Assembly: GCF_000015265.1 (NCBI RefSeq)
Contig: NC_008699.1
Span: 1,054,001-1,118,000 of the forward strand
Length of the DNA: 64,000 bases
Reading direction: 5' to 3'
DNA from: Nocardioides sp. JS614
Lineage (GTDB): Bacteria; Actinomycetota; Actinomycetes; Propionibacteriales; Nocardioidaceae
How positions within the stretch are numbered: the stretch's first letter is position 1; every line of letters starts with the position of its first letter. The notes under the pieces are model-generated. The model did no database searches and had not been told where the DNA came from. It saw only the letters and a list, made by a program, of their open reading frames with translations. Made by a program: the position numbers and the translations under genes. Below are positions 1 to 7,912 of the stretch, piece by piece.

Positions 1-954
1 TTCGAGCAGCGCGGCCTGGGCGGCGTCCCGGTTGCGCTCGTCCCCGCCCCACGCCTCGAGCACCGGCGCCTGCAGCGCCCGGCCGAAGGAGAAGCTCAGC
101 TGCCAGGGCTGGGAGCCGTGCCGGTTGATCGCGTCGAGCCGGGCGGTGGCCTGCTGGTGCGTCTGACCGCCGGAGAGGAACACGATGCCGGGTACGGCGA
201 CCGGCACCGACTCACGCATCGCGGTGACGGTCCGGGTCGCGATCGTCTCGTCGTCGACCTGGTCGGGGCACTCCGCGCCCGGCAGCACCATGTTCGGCTT
301 GAGGAGGGTGCCCTCGAGCAGCACCCGCTGCTCGGCCAGCTGGTCGTAGACCGCCCACAGCACGGCGACCGTGACCTCGGCGCACCGGTCGATGGTGTGC
401 GACCCGTCCATCAGGACCTCGGGCTCGACGATCGGCGCGAGACCGGCCTCCTGCGCGAGCGCGGCGTAGCGGCCCAGTGCGTGGGCGTTCGCCTCGATGC
501 AGGTCCGCGTCGGCCGGCCCTCACCGACCTTGATGACCGCGCGCCACTTGGCGAACCGGGCACCCAGCTCGACGTACTCGGCGCAGCGCCGCCGCAACCC
601 GTCGAGCCCCTCGGTGACCACCTCGCTGGGGAAGCCGGCCAGGTCGGCCGTGCCGGCGTCGACCTTGATGCCCGGGATCATCCCGGCGCCGGCGACCAGC
701 TCGCCGAACGGGACCCCGTCGTCGGTGCGTTGGCGCAGCGTCTCGTCGTAGAGGATGACCCCGCTGATGTGCTCGGACAGGCCGGGCGCCGTCAGCAGGA
801 GCTCGCGGTAGGCGCGGCGCACCGGCTCGGTCGACTCGACGCCGATCGCCGCGAGCCGCTTGGCGATCGTCGGGGTGCTCTCGTCGGCGGCGAGGATGCC
901 TTTCCCGGGCGCGACCAGCGCCTCCGCCGTGCTGACCGTGGAGCTGCGCGTCAT
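1..954 (-). CDS. fba: class I fructose-bisphosphate aldolase (3' end beyond window)
   Basis: Reading the minus strand from the ATG at 954 gives 318 codons with no stop before the window edge, so the C-terminus is missing. The protein matches the Schiff-base (class I) aldolases that cleave fructose-1,6-bisphosphate in glycolysis and gluconeogenesis. It shows the N-terminal GKGILAADES segment (residues 18-27), FAKWRAV near 134-140 and the catalytic lysine in EGTLLKPNMV (K219). An AGGAGG ribosome site lies 8 bases before the ATG, which fixes the start. It diverges from the acyl-CoA synthetase gene across about 280 bases that carry a DosR-like box, so it may share that regulation (inference). Family assignment is secure. 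Confidence 0.9.
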   Translation of the reverse strand, partial: MTRSSTVSTAEALVAPGKGILAADESTPTIAKRLAAIGVESTEPVRRAYRELLLTAPGLSEHISGVILYDETLRQRTDDGVPFGELVAGAGMIPGIKVDAGTADLAGFPSEVVTEGLDGLRRRCAEYVELGARFAKWRAVIKVGEGRPTRTCIEANAHALGRYAALAQEAGLAPIVEPEVLMDGSHTIDRCAEVTVAVLWAVYDQLAEQRVLLEGTLLKPNMVLPGAECPDQVDDETIATRTVTAMRESVPVAVPGIVFLSGGQTHQQATARLDAINRHGSQPWQLSFSFGRALQAPVLEAWGGDERNRDAAQAALLE

Positions 955-1135
955 CGCCACCGCCTCCTCGCCCGCCCGCCCGGGCCGGCCGGACGCTGCG
1001 GGTCGGCTTGAGCGCCCGGTCCCCTCCAGGGTGGCTCAACTGCCGGGCGAGCGCCACGGACGAAGGTCTGCGCCACCGGGGGATCTTCGGCCTCGGGTCG
1101 CCGCAGGCCCGTGGTGACGAGCATCCCCCGGGTCG

Positions 1136-1149
1136 CGGGACCTTGGCCT
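1136..1149. promoter_or_regulatory. DosR-like palindrome upstream of GNAT/acyl-CoA synthetase
   Basis: The sequence GGGACCTTGGCCTC lies about 85 bases before the ATG at 1234. It resembles the DosR/DevR dormancy box (GGGACTTNNGNCCC type). A weaker relative, GGGGATCTTCGGCCTC, sits at 1078-1093. Similar boxes precede the next two genes, which is the main support. Confidence 0.45.
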
Positions 1150-1233
1150 CTGCGCGGTGGAGCCGCCGGCGCGGACGCTCGGAGTGACGGGTCGGACGTG
1201 GCCTGTCGACCGGGCGCGACGACGGGAGGTCCG

Positions 1234-3945
1234 ATGCCCACACCGACGTCCACACCGACGCCGGCACCCACACCGACGCCGGCGCCGGCGGACGTGCTGC
1301 TGCGCGACGGCACGATCGCGGTGATCCGACCGCTGTGCCCCGGGGACCTCCCCGGGCTGCTCGAGCTCCACGAGAGCGTGTCCGACGACAGCCTCCGGCT
1401 GCGGTTCTTCAGCCCCAGCCGCTACGCGGCGAGGGAGTACGTCGAGCACCTGCGAGATGCGCCGGACACCCGCGCCCTGGTGCTCGAGCGGGACGGCCGG
1501 ATCTGCGCGCTCGCCACGGCCGAGCCGGTCGAGCCGGGGGCGGCCGAGGTGGCCTTCCTGGTCGCCGACGACCTGCACGGCCTGGGCGTGGGCAGCCTGC
1601 TGCTCGAGCACCTCGCCGCGGTGTGTCGGGAGTGCGGCGTGCGGCGCTTCCTCGCGGAGGTGCTGTGGGAGAACCGCGCCATGCTCGACGTCTTCATCGA
1701 CGCCGGCTTCGCGGTGGTCCGGCGCAACGAGGGTGCCAGCGTCGCGGTGGAGATGGACACCGTGGCCTCCGCCGAGGCGGTCGCCGCGGCCGATCACCGC
1801 GAGTGCCAGGCGGAGACCCGCTCGCTGCAACCGTTGCTCTACCCGCGGTCGGTCGCCGTGGTCGGCGCGCGCGCCGACGGCAGCGGCGTGGGCGCGGCGA
1901 TCCTGCGCTCGGTGGTGGCGGGTGGCTACGCCGGCGACCTGTACGTCGTGCATCCGCGGGCCCGGGAGGTCGAGGGCGTCACCGCCGTACGCCGCCTGGG
2001 CGAGCTGGCGACGCCGGTCGACCTGGTCGTGATCGCGGTGCCGGCCACCCGGGTCCTGGCCGCGCTGGAGGATGCCGCCGACGCATCCGTCCCGGCCGCG
2101 GTGATCGTGACCTCGGGCTTCAGCGAGATGGGGGAGGAGGGGACCCGGCTCCAGCGGCAGATCCTCGCGCTCGCGCGGCGGCGCAGCGTCCGGGTGGTCG
2201 GCCCCAACTGCCTCGGCCTGATGAGCCTGGATCCCGAGGTGCGCCTGAACGCCACGTTCAGCGGCTCGGTGCCGCCGCCGGGCGGCCTGGCCGTGGCCTC
2301 CCAGTCCGGGGGAGTGGGCATCGTGCTCGCCGACACCGCCCAGGAGCTCGGGCTCGGGGTGGCCTCCTTCGTCTCGCTCGGCAACAAGGTCGACGTGTCC
2401 AGCAACGACCTGCTCGCCGCCTGGCGTGCCGACCCGCGGGTGACGGCCGCCGCGCTCTACCTGGAGTCGTTCGGCAACGCCCCGAAGTTCGCCCGCTTCG
2501 CCCGCCGCTTCGCCGAGCGCAAGCCGCTCCTGGCGGTCGTGGGCGGTCGCTCGTCGGGTGGCCGGCGGGCCGGTGCCTCGCACACCGCCGCCGCGGCGTC
2601 CTCGTCGATCGCCGTCGACGCGCTCTTCGCGCAGGCCGGCGTGATCGGCTGCGACGGTGCCGACGACATGGCGGAGACGGCGCTGCTGCTGGCCGAGCAG
2701 CCGCTGCCGCGAGGCCGCCGGGTCGCCGTGCTCACCAACGCCGGCGGGACCGGGGTCCTCGCCGCGGACGCTGCCGACGCCTTCGGCCTCGCCGTGCCGG
2801 AGCTGTCCGCGCGCCTGCGCACCGAGGTCGCCCGGCACATCGTCGGGACCACCGGCACCGGCAACCCGGTCGACACCGGCGCGGCGGTCCCGGCGCGCGA
2901 CCTCGGCGCGGTCGCCGACCTGCTGCTCGGGTCCGACGAGGTCGACGCGGTGCTGGTGCTCCTGGTCGCCACCGGCGCCAACGACGCGGTGGCCGGCATG
3001 CACGCGGTCGCCGCGGTCCGCGAGCGGCACCCGGACAAGCCGTTGGTGCTGGTCCCGATGGGCGGGCTGCGGATGCCCGCCGCCGGGCTGGCCGGGGTCA
3101 CGACCTATCGCAACCACACCGCCGCGCTGCGCGCGCTGTCCCGGGCCGTGCGGTACGCCGAGTGGCGCGCGCACCCGCCCACGGACGCCGTCGCCGTCGA
3201 CCGGGACCGCGCCGAGGACGCGCGGCTGGCCGCCGCCGCGCTGCTCGGCGCCGCGACCGACGAGCTCGGCTGGCTCTCGGTCGCCGACGCGACCGGGTTG
3301 CTGGCGGCGTACGGCCTGGACCCGCTCGGCGAGGTCGTGGTCGGTGCCGACGCGGCCGTCGAGGCAGCGGGCTGGCTGGGCTACCCGGTCGCGGTGAAGG
3401 TCGCCGGCCGGGAGGTCCCGCACAAGAGCGAGCGCGGCCTGGTCAAGGTCGGTCTCGCCTCGCCGGAGGAGGTCGCCGCGGCGATCGCCGGGTTCGAGCA
3501 GGAGCTGGGCGAGACCGCCGTGCCGGTCCTGGTGCAGAACGTCGCCTCCGGGGTCGAGATCGCCCTGGGCGTCGTGCGCGACCCCCGGTTCGGTCCGCTC
3601 GTGATGGTGGCCGCCGGTGGGGTGGCCGTCGAGGTCTGGAAGGACCGCACGTTCCTGCTGCCGCCCGTCACCCGCAGCGACGCGCAGCGGGCGGTCCGGT
3701 CCCTGCGGATCTGGCCGCTGCTCGAGGGCTACCGCGGGTCGCCGCCCGCGGACGTCGACGGCCTCGTGGACCTCCTGGTCGAGCTCGGCGCGCTCGCCGA
3801 GGACGTCCCGCAGATCGCCGACGTGGACCTCAACCCGGTGCTGGTCGGGCCGGAGTCCTGCGCGGTGGTCGACGTCAAGGTGCGCCTGGACCGCAGCGCG
3901 GTTCCCGACCCGGGCATCCCGCGCCGGCTGCGCCCCGGCAGCTGA
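1234..3945 (+). CDS. GNAT acetyltransferase fused to NDP-forming acyl-CoA synthetase
   Basis: This 903-residue cytoplasmic protein begins with a low-complexity PT/PA repeat (residues 1-20). A GNAT acetyltransferase domain follows (about 25-180), then a CoA-binding Rossmann domain, a succinyl-CoA-ligase-like domain and a C-terminal ATP-grasp domain (from about 690). The GASHTAAAAS segment contains the histidine expected to be phosphorylated in ADP-forming acetyl-CoA synthetases, and GNKVDVSSNDLL is also typical. Such proteins are Pat-like lysine acetyltransferases whose synthetase half usually has a sensory or regulatory role. The ATG at 1234 is chosen because GGGAGG sits 6 bases upstream; an earlier GTG at 1111 has no ribosome site. 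A DosR-like box and neighbouring stress genes suggest hypoxic or stationary-phase expression. Confidence 0.85.
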   Translation: MPTPTSTPTPAPTPTPAPADVLLRDGTIAVIRPLCPGDLPGLLELHESVSDDSLRLRFFSPSRYAAREYVEHLRDAPDTRALVLERDGRICALATAEPVEPGAAEVAFLVADDLHGLGVGSLLLEHLAAVCRECGVRRFLAEVLWENRAMLDVFIDAGFAVVRRNEGASVAVEMDTVASAEAVAAADHRECQAETRSLQPLLYPRSVAVVGARADGSGVGAAILRSVVAGGYAGDLYVVHPRAREVEGVTAVRRLGELATPVDLVVIAVPATRVLAALEDAADASVPAAVIVTSGFSEMGEEGTRLQRQILALARRRSVRVVGPNCLGLMSLDPEVRLNATFSGSVPPPGGLAVASQSGGVGIVLADTAQELGLGVASFVSLGNKVDVSSNDLLAAWRADPRVTAAALYLESFGNAPKFARFARRFAERKPLLAVVGGRSSGGRRAGASHTAAAASSSIAVDALFAQAGVIGCDGADDMAETALLLAEQPLPRGRRVAVLTNAGGTGVLAADAADAFGLAVPELSARLRTEVARHIVGTTGTGNPVDTGAAVPARDLGAVADLLLGSDEVDAVLVLLVATGANDAVAGMHAVAAVRERHPDKPLVLVPMGGLRMPAAGLAGVTTYRNHTAALRALSRAVRYAEWRAHPPTDAVAVDRDRAEDARLAAAALLGAATDELGWLSVADATGLLAAYGLDPLGEVVVGADAAVEAAGWLGYPVAVKVAGREVPHKSERGLVKVGLASPEEVAAAIAGFEQELGETAVPVLVQNVASGVEIALGVVRDPRFGPLVMVAAGGVAVEVWKDRTFLLPPVTRSDAQRAVRSLRIWPLLEGYRGSPPADVDGLVDLLVELGALAEDVPQIADVDLNPVLVGPESCAVVDVKVRLDRSAVPDPGIPRRLRPGS

Positions 3946-3967
3946 GGCGGGCGACGGCGGGGTGGGC

Positions 3968-3981
3968 GGGCCCTAAGCCCC
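3968..3981. promoter_or_regulatory. DosR-like box upstream of the universal stress gene
   Basis: The complement reads GGGGCTTAGGGCCC, a near palindrome of the DosR type about 60 bases before the start at 4042. Universal stress genes are classic members of DosR regulons in actinobacteria (established). Binding here is inference. Confidence 0.4.
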
Positions 3982-4041
3982 TGTCCCGGCGCGGGCGGAG
4001 GGTCCACCCTGGAGGTGGGACCTCTCGAGGAGGTGCGTGCG

Positions 4042-4923
4042 ATGCCGGATCCGGAGCACACCACCGAGCACACCGCGGTGCTGGTCGGAGTCACCGACGA
4101 GGAGGACGTCCACGCGGCGCTGGTGTTCGCCGTCGCCGAGGCTCGCTGGCGCGGGGCCGGGATCCACCTGGTCCACGTGACGCCCCGGGTGCCGCTCGGG
4201 CCGGTCGGTCAGGACGAGGTCGACGGCGCTGGTCGCGACCTTCTCGAACGGACCGCTGCGGCGGTGCGCGCCGAGCTCGCCGGGGGACTCGAGATCACCA
4301 CCGAGCTCGTCCACGGGTCGGTTGCGCCGGCCCTGGTCGACGCATCGGTCCGGGCCGGGCTGGTCGTCGTGCAGCACCAGCGGATGGGCCGGCCGGGGCT
4401 GGTCGTCACCCTGTCGGTGACGAACCCGGTCGCGGCCCTGTGCGGGGTCCCCGTGGTGGCGGTGCCCGCCGCGTGGCGCGAGGACCATGCGGGCCCGATC
4501 ACCGTCGGCGCCGACGACGGCGACGGCGCCCCGGTCGTGGTCGGTGCCGCCCTCACCGAGGCCCGCATCCGCGGCTGCGGCGTACGCGTGCTGCACGCCT
4601 GGCACTACCGCGACCCCTATGACCAGCTGGTGTTCGACGAGCCCGCGGGGGAGGCGCACACCGACGAGCGGCGCCGGCTCCTGGCCGACCAGCTGGCCCC
4701 GGTGCTGAGGGTGTACGACGACGTGCCGACCGAGTTGGTCGTCGTGCACGAGCGCGCGGCCGAGGCGCTGGTCCGGGCGGGTGAGCGGAGCTCGCTGCTG
4801 GTGGTCGGGCGGCACCGGCACACGATCCCGCTGGGCCCCCACCTCGGCTCCGTGGTGCGCGCCGTGCTGCGGCACGCGACCTGTCCGGTGATGGTGGTCG
4901 ACCCGGTACCGCGGACCGGCTGA
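4042..4923 (+). CDS. universal stress protein, tandem UspA domains
   Basis: This 293-residue protein has two UspA folds in tandem, as in many actinobacterial dormancy-related USPs. The N-terminal half carries VLVGVTDEEDVHAAL and LVHVTPR. The C-terminal half ends with the nucleotide-binding signature VVGRHRHTIPLG followed by VLRHATCPVMVVDP. USPs bind ATP or other nucleotides and support survival under hypoxia and starvation. A strong GAGGAGGTG ribosome site starts 15 bases before the ATG. The N-terminal domain lacks a clear glycine-rich ATP loop, so only the second domain may bind nucleotide. Its neighbours (acyl-CoA synthetase, PAS protein) and DosR-like boxes on either side suggest one stress regulon. 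Confidence 0.88.
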   Translation: MPDPEHTTEHTAVLVGVTDEEDVHAALVFAVAEARWRGAGIHLVHVTPRVPLGPVGQDEVDGAGRDLLERTAAAVRAELAGGLEITTELVHGSVAPALVDASVRAGLVVVQHQRMGRPGLVVTLSVTNPVAALCGVPVVAVPAAWREDHAGPITVGADDGDGAPVVVGAALTEARIRGCGVRVLHAWHYRDPYDQLVFDEPAGEAHTDERRRLLADQLAPVLRVYDDVPTELVVVHERAAEALVRAGERSSLLVVGRHRHTIPLGPHLGSVVRAVLRHATCPVMVVDPVPRTG

Positions 4924-4954
4924 GCGGGACCGGGCGCGACCCGATCGCGCCCCT

Positions 4955-4969
4955 GAGCCTTTGGTCCTC
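4955..4969. promoter_or_regulatory. DosR-like half-conserved box upstream of PAS gene
   Basis: GAGCCTTTGGTCCTC (complement GAGGACCAAAGGCTC) lies 154 bases before the PAS gene start and 56 bases from a better copy at 5011. Paired boxes are common at DosR promoters. Sequence match only. Confidence 0.35.
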
Positions 4970-5010
4970 GGGTCCCGGCGCCCGCCGTGTCGCGTGGCCC
5001 GGGCCACCTC

Positions 5011-5027
5011 GGGGCCAAGGTCCCCGA
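5011..5027. promoter_or_regulatory. DosR-like palindrome upstream of PAS gene
   Basis: The complement reads TCGGGGACCTTGGCCCC, one of the best matches in the window to the DosR consensus. It lies about 100 bases before the PAS gene start. Confidence 0.5.
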
Positions 5028-5122
5028 CGGTCGTGGCCCCGGGCCCTGAGCGGGCGCGTCCTGCCGGGACGACCCTGGGGTGTCGGGGTCCGGGCCCTCC
5101 GGGCCCCTCCGGGGAGGGCGTG

Positions 5123-6097
5123 ATGGAGCTGCCGACCGGGTTCGACGCCGAGGACCTGGGCGAGGTCCTCGACGCGCTCCCGTCGCTGGTCGCGTACGTC
5201 GACGCCGCGGGCGGTCTGCGCTACGCGAACGCGGCATCCCGGTCCTGGCTGCACCGGACACCCGCTGAGGTCGTCGGGCGCCCGGTGGAGCAGCTGCTCG
5301 ACGAGGCCGGGTGCGCGTCGACCCATGACCGGCTCCTCGCCGCCCTCGCGGGCACCACCCAGCGCTTCGAGCGCTCGCTCCCGCTGGACGAGGGTCGGGT
5401 GCGGCACGCGCTGATCGAGATGGTCCCGCGGTGTCGCGGGGACCGCTCCGACGGGTGCTACGTGCTGGTCACCAACATCACCCGGCGCGTCGAGGCCGAG
5501 GCCGGGCACGCCGCCAGCGTGGTGCGCTCGGCGCTGCTGACGGAGCGGAACGCGCGGGCGGCCGGCGTCAGCGACTCGGCACTCCAGGAGCTCTTCGCGA
5601 TCGGGCTCCAGCTCGATCGGATGGTGCGCCACCCCGAGTCGGCGACCGCCGAGGCAGCCCCGATCCTCGAGCACCTCGCGCGCACCGTCGACGCCCTGCG
5701 CGGCTCGGTGCGGCACCTGATCGTCGAGTCCCAGCCGGGCTCCACGTCCGGGGCGGTGCGCTACGTGGTCGAGCTGTGGTCGGGCGGCCCGGTCGGCTTC
5801 GAGGGGCCGGTCGACGACCTGGCGCCGGAGGTGGCGCACGAGCTGCTCGGTGCGCTGAGCGAGATCCTCGCGGCCGCCGCCCGGCACGACCCCGAGGGGA
5901 TCGCCGTGCACGTGCGGGTGGCCGGTGGAGTGCTGGTGGCGGTCGTGACGGTCCAGGGCGGCCGCCGCGGCGACGGCCCCGTGGGCACCGACGTCGAGGC
6001 CCTCGGGCCGCGGACCCTGCGACCGGGCGCGACGATCACCGTGGTCGGTGACGACCTCGCGCGCACCCTGATCACCTGGCGCCGCCCGGTCGGCTGA
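5123..6097 (+). CDS. PAS-domain sensor-like protein
   Basis: This 324-residue soluble protein starts with a PAS domain (about 12-125), with LPSLVAYVDAAG and LRYANAAS typical of the fold. A helical segment (about 135-215) resembles a dimerisation/HisKA-like region. The C-terminal domain (about 230-320) has an ATPase-like layout (ELLGALSEILAAAARHD) but lacks the N, G1 and G2 boxes of an active histidine kinase. It may therefore be a degenerate kinase or an anti-sigma-like regulator. The start is the ATG after GGGGAGGG. Two DosR-like boxes upstream suggest that it belongs to an oxygen or redox regulon. No cognate response regulator is adjacent. Confidence 0.7.
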   Translation: MELPTGFDAEDLGEVLDALPSLVAYVDAAGGLRYANAASRSWLHRTPAEVVGRPVEQLLDEAGCASTHDRLLAALAGTTQRFERSLPLDEGRVRHALIEMVPRCRGDRSDGCYVLVTNITRRVEAEAGHAASVVRSALLTERNARAAGVSDSALQELFAIGLQLDRMVRHPESATAEAAPILEHLARTVDALRGSVRHLIVESQPGSTSGAVRYVVELWSGGPVGFEGPVDDLAPEVAHELLGALSEILAAAARHDPEGIAVHVRVAGGVLVAVVTVQGGRRGDGPVGTDVEALGPRTLRPGATITVVGDDLARTLITWRRPVG

Positions 6098-6409
6098 CCC
6101 CGCAGCGGAGCGGCGGGTGTCGCCGCCGACCGCGCCATCCCCTGTCGTGGCACGGCCGGCGGCCGCCTGAGGGGGCGGCGCCGGCGTTGCCCAGAGGAAC
6201 ATGGCGACGTCTACTCCAGCGTCGGCCGGCTACCGCCCCGTGCGGCGAACCTATCGGCGTACGTCGGTCGGCCACCCGGGCAGAAAGGAGCGTCCTGCCG
6301 GGACCTTCGGCCCGTCCTGTCTCGCCCGTCGCTCGACCACGACCGCTCGACCACGGCCCAGCGACCCCGGCAGACCGCCGGGCGCCGGCGCCCCGAGGGG
6401 ACCCCGAGG
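6098..6409. other. 312-base intergenic gap with one DosR-like box
   Basis: The gap lies between two convergent genes. Apart from the palindrome at 6300-6313 I see no convincing coding sequence, RNA gene or strong terminator hairpin. Its G+C content is high, like the flanks. Confidence 0.5.
6300..6313. promoter_or_regulatory. DosR-like palindrome between convergent genes
   Basis: GGGACCTTCGGCCC is close to the DosR consensus but lies downstream of both neighbouring genes. It has no obvious target promoter unless an unannotated RNA starts here. Confidence 0.35.
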
Positions 6410-7327
6410 TCAGCCGGTGCTGAGCCCGAACCGGCGCAGCAGCGAACGCGAGTCCGCGGCGTGCCGCAGCGGCCGGACGCCGGCGACCTCGGCGTAGGAC
6501 CGCGACAGCGAGTAGTGCGTGAGCCGGGCGCGGACCACGACGTTCCGCAGGTCGGGGTGCGCGACGACGGTGAGCACCCGGTTGCCGTGGGCGCCGTCGT
6601 CCTCGTCGGCGGTGACGACGACGGCCAACCGGCCGGCCGCCCAGTCCGGCCCGGCGAGGACGCGGCGGACCCGCTTGCGCAGCCAGGCATCGGCCCGGCT
6701 GAGGTCGCAGTCGTGGCCGTCGTTGCACAGGTCGGGGATCACCATGCCGACCGCCGGCAGCTGCCCGGCGTCGACCTCGCGCCCGAAGCGGCGCAGCGGT
6801 ACGTCGTGGCGCCGGCACAGCCGCCGCTCGTGGGCGAAGTACGCCCACGGGTTGTGCTTGACCGCGTACGTGCCGCTGCTCTCGAGCTGGCACCGCGATC
6901 CCATCGCCTCGGCGTACAACCGGGCCGTGCTGCCCGACCGCACGGCGCGCCCGAAGACGCTCGGGCCGGACAGCGGGTGCGCGGCCGGGGCCGCGTCGTC
7001 GCGGACGCCGAACGTGTCGCCTCCGGCGATCGCGAGGTAGTTGGGCAGCGAGGGGTGGGTCACGCCGTGGTAGCGGGTCGCGTAGCCGTACCGGCGCGCC
7101 AGCCGCGCGGTGTAGGGCATCTGTGCGCGCATCTGCTGCAGCGAGTGGTTCTCGACGACGAACACCAGCAGCTTCGTGACCGGCGTGCCGGCGCGGGCCG
7201 CGACCGGCCGCTCCGCCGACGCAGCCGGCCCCCCAGCGGCAGCCAGCGCCCCGACGGGCACCAGCGGGAGGGCCAGCACGGTCGCGAGGCCGAGGACGAG
7301 CAGTGGTGGGGCGAGACGACGGACCAT
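6410..7327 (-). CDS. secreted phosphoesterase/acid phosphatase family protein
   Basis: The 305-residue product starts with a Sec signal peptide (residues 1 to about 37: MVRR, then LLVLGLATVLALPLVP, then ALAAAGGPA). The mature part has the phosphoesterase-family pattern: VFVVENHSLQQM near the N-terminus, GVTHPSLPNYLAI, and TADEDDGAHGNRV late in the protein. These carry likely metal ligands and the THPS nucleophile region of alkaline-phosphatase-superfamily enzymes related to AcpA and phospholipase C. It probably hydrolyses phosphomonoesters or diesters outside the membrane; the substrate is unknown. It lies beside the decayed pca cluster without obvious functional linkage. Confidence 0.8.
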   Translation of the reverse strand: MVRRLAPPLLVLGLATVLALPLVPVGALAAAGGPAASAERPVAARAGTPVTKLLVFVVENHSLQQMRAQMPYTARLARRYGYATRYHGVTHPSLPNYLAIAGGDTFGVRDDAAPAAHPLSGPSVFGRAVRSGSTARLYAEAMGSRCQLESSGTYAVKHNPWAYFAHERRLCRRHDVPLRRFGREVDAGQLPAVGMVIPDLCNDGHDCDLSRADAWLRKRVRRVLAGPDWAAGRLAVVVTADEDDGAHGNRVLTVVAHPDLRNVVVRARLTHYSLSRSYAEVAGVRPLRHAADSRSLLRRFGLSTG

Positions 7328-7337
7328 GCCCCCGAGG

Positions 7338-7712
7338 CTACGACGGCGCCTGGCCCAGGCCGCGTCCCACGCCCGCGGCGGCGACCAGGAGCCCGGCCAG
7401 CAGGCGGGCGCGGTGCCGCCGGAAGTCCGCGACGACCACCCCCATCGCGGCGACCGTCGCGCCGTCGACCTGCACCGGCACCGCCACCGAGGACGCGCCG
7501 AGCGTCATCTCCTCGGTCGTGGTCGCGTAGCCGTCGCGCCGCACCCGCTCGAGCTGGCCGGCCAGCACCCGCCGCGAGGTCACGGTGTCCGGCGTCACCG
7601 CGGCCAGCTCGCCCAGCACCCGGTCCCGGACGTCGGCGGGGGCGTGCGCCAGCAGCACCTTCCCCACGCCGGTGGCGTGCAGCGGCAGCCGGGTGCCCAT
7701 CCGGCTGATCGC
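7338..7712 (-). pseudogene. IclR-family regulator, C-terminal fragment
   Basis: The minus strand encodes only the effector-binding domain of an IclR regulator. It begins abruptly at ISRMGTRLPLHATGVGKVLL and continues through DGYATTTEEMTLGASSVAVPV to a normal C-terminus. The N-terminal winged HTH and linker are missing. Upstream sequence instead encodes the end of PcaG on the opposite strand. IclR proteins such as PcaR commonly control pca operons, so this is probably the remnant of the local regulator. Without the HTH it cannot bind DNA. Confidence 0.8.
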
Positions 7713-7908
7713 GCGCGGCCTGCTCGATCGGCTGTTCACCCGGGCCTACCTGCCCGGTGTCGACGAGGCGGCCGGGCCGCTGCTCTCCGCCGTCGACCCG
7801 GGCCGCCGGCACACGCTGGTCGCGGGCCGCGACGAGCAGGGCCTGGTGTTCGACATCCGCCGGCAAGGCCCGGACGAGACGGTGTTCCTCGACCACACGC
7901 CACACTGA
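7703..7908 (+). pseudogene. pcaG: pcaG fragment: protocatechuate 3,4-dioxygenase alpha, C-terminus
   Basis: About 68 codons encode the end of the PcaG alpha subunit: LIARGLLDRLFTRAYLPG, then a TLVAGRD turn and VFDIRRQGPDETVFLD. This end matches the conserved C-terminal beta-sheet of intradiol dioxygenases. Nothing upstream matches the rest of PcaG or PcaH, and the homology begins where the opposite-strand IclR fragment begins. The complete enzyme needs both subunits (PcaG and PcaH) to open protocatechuate, so this activity is absent from this locus. It ends 5 bases before the pcaB start. Confidence 0.8.
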
Positions 7909-7912
7909 GGGC

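Noticed and set aside
118..1011. Plus-strand ORF of 297 codons
   Set aside because: It is the antisense shadow of the aldolase gene; the minus strand has the conserved motifs and ribosome site.
1036..3423. Long minus-strand ORF opposite the acyl-CoA synthetase
   Set aside because: High G+C opens long antisense frames; it has no domain and is covered by a well-supported gene.
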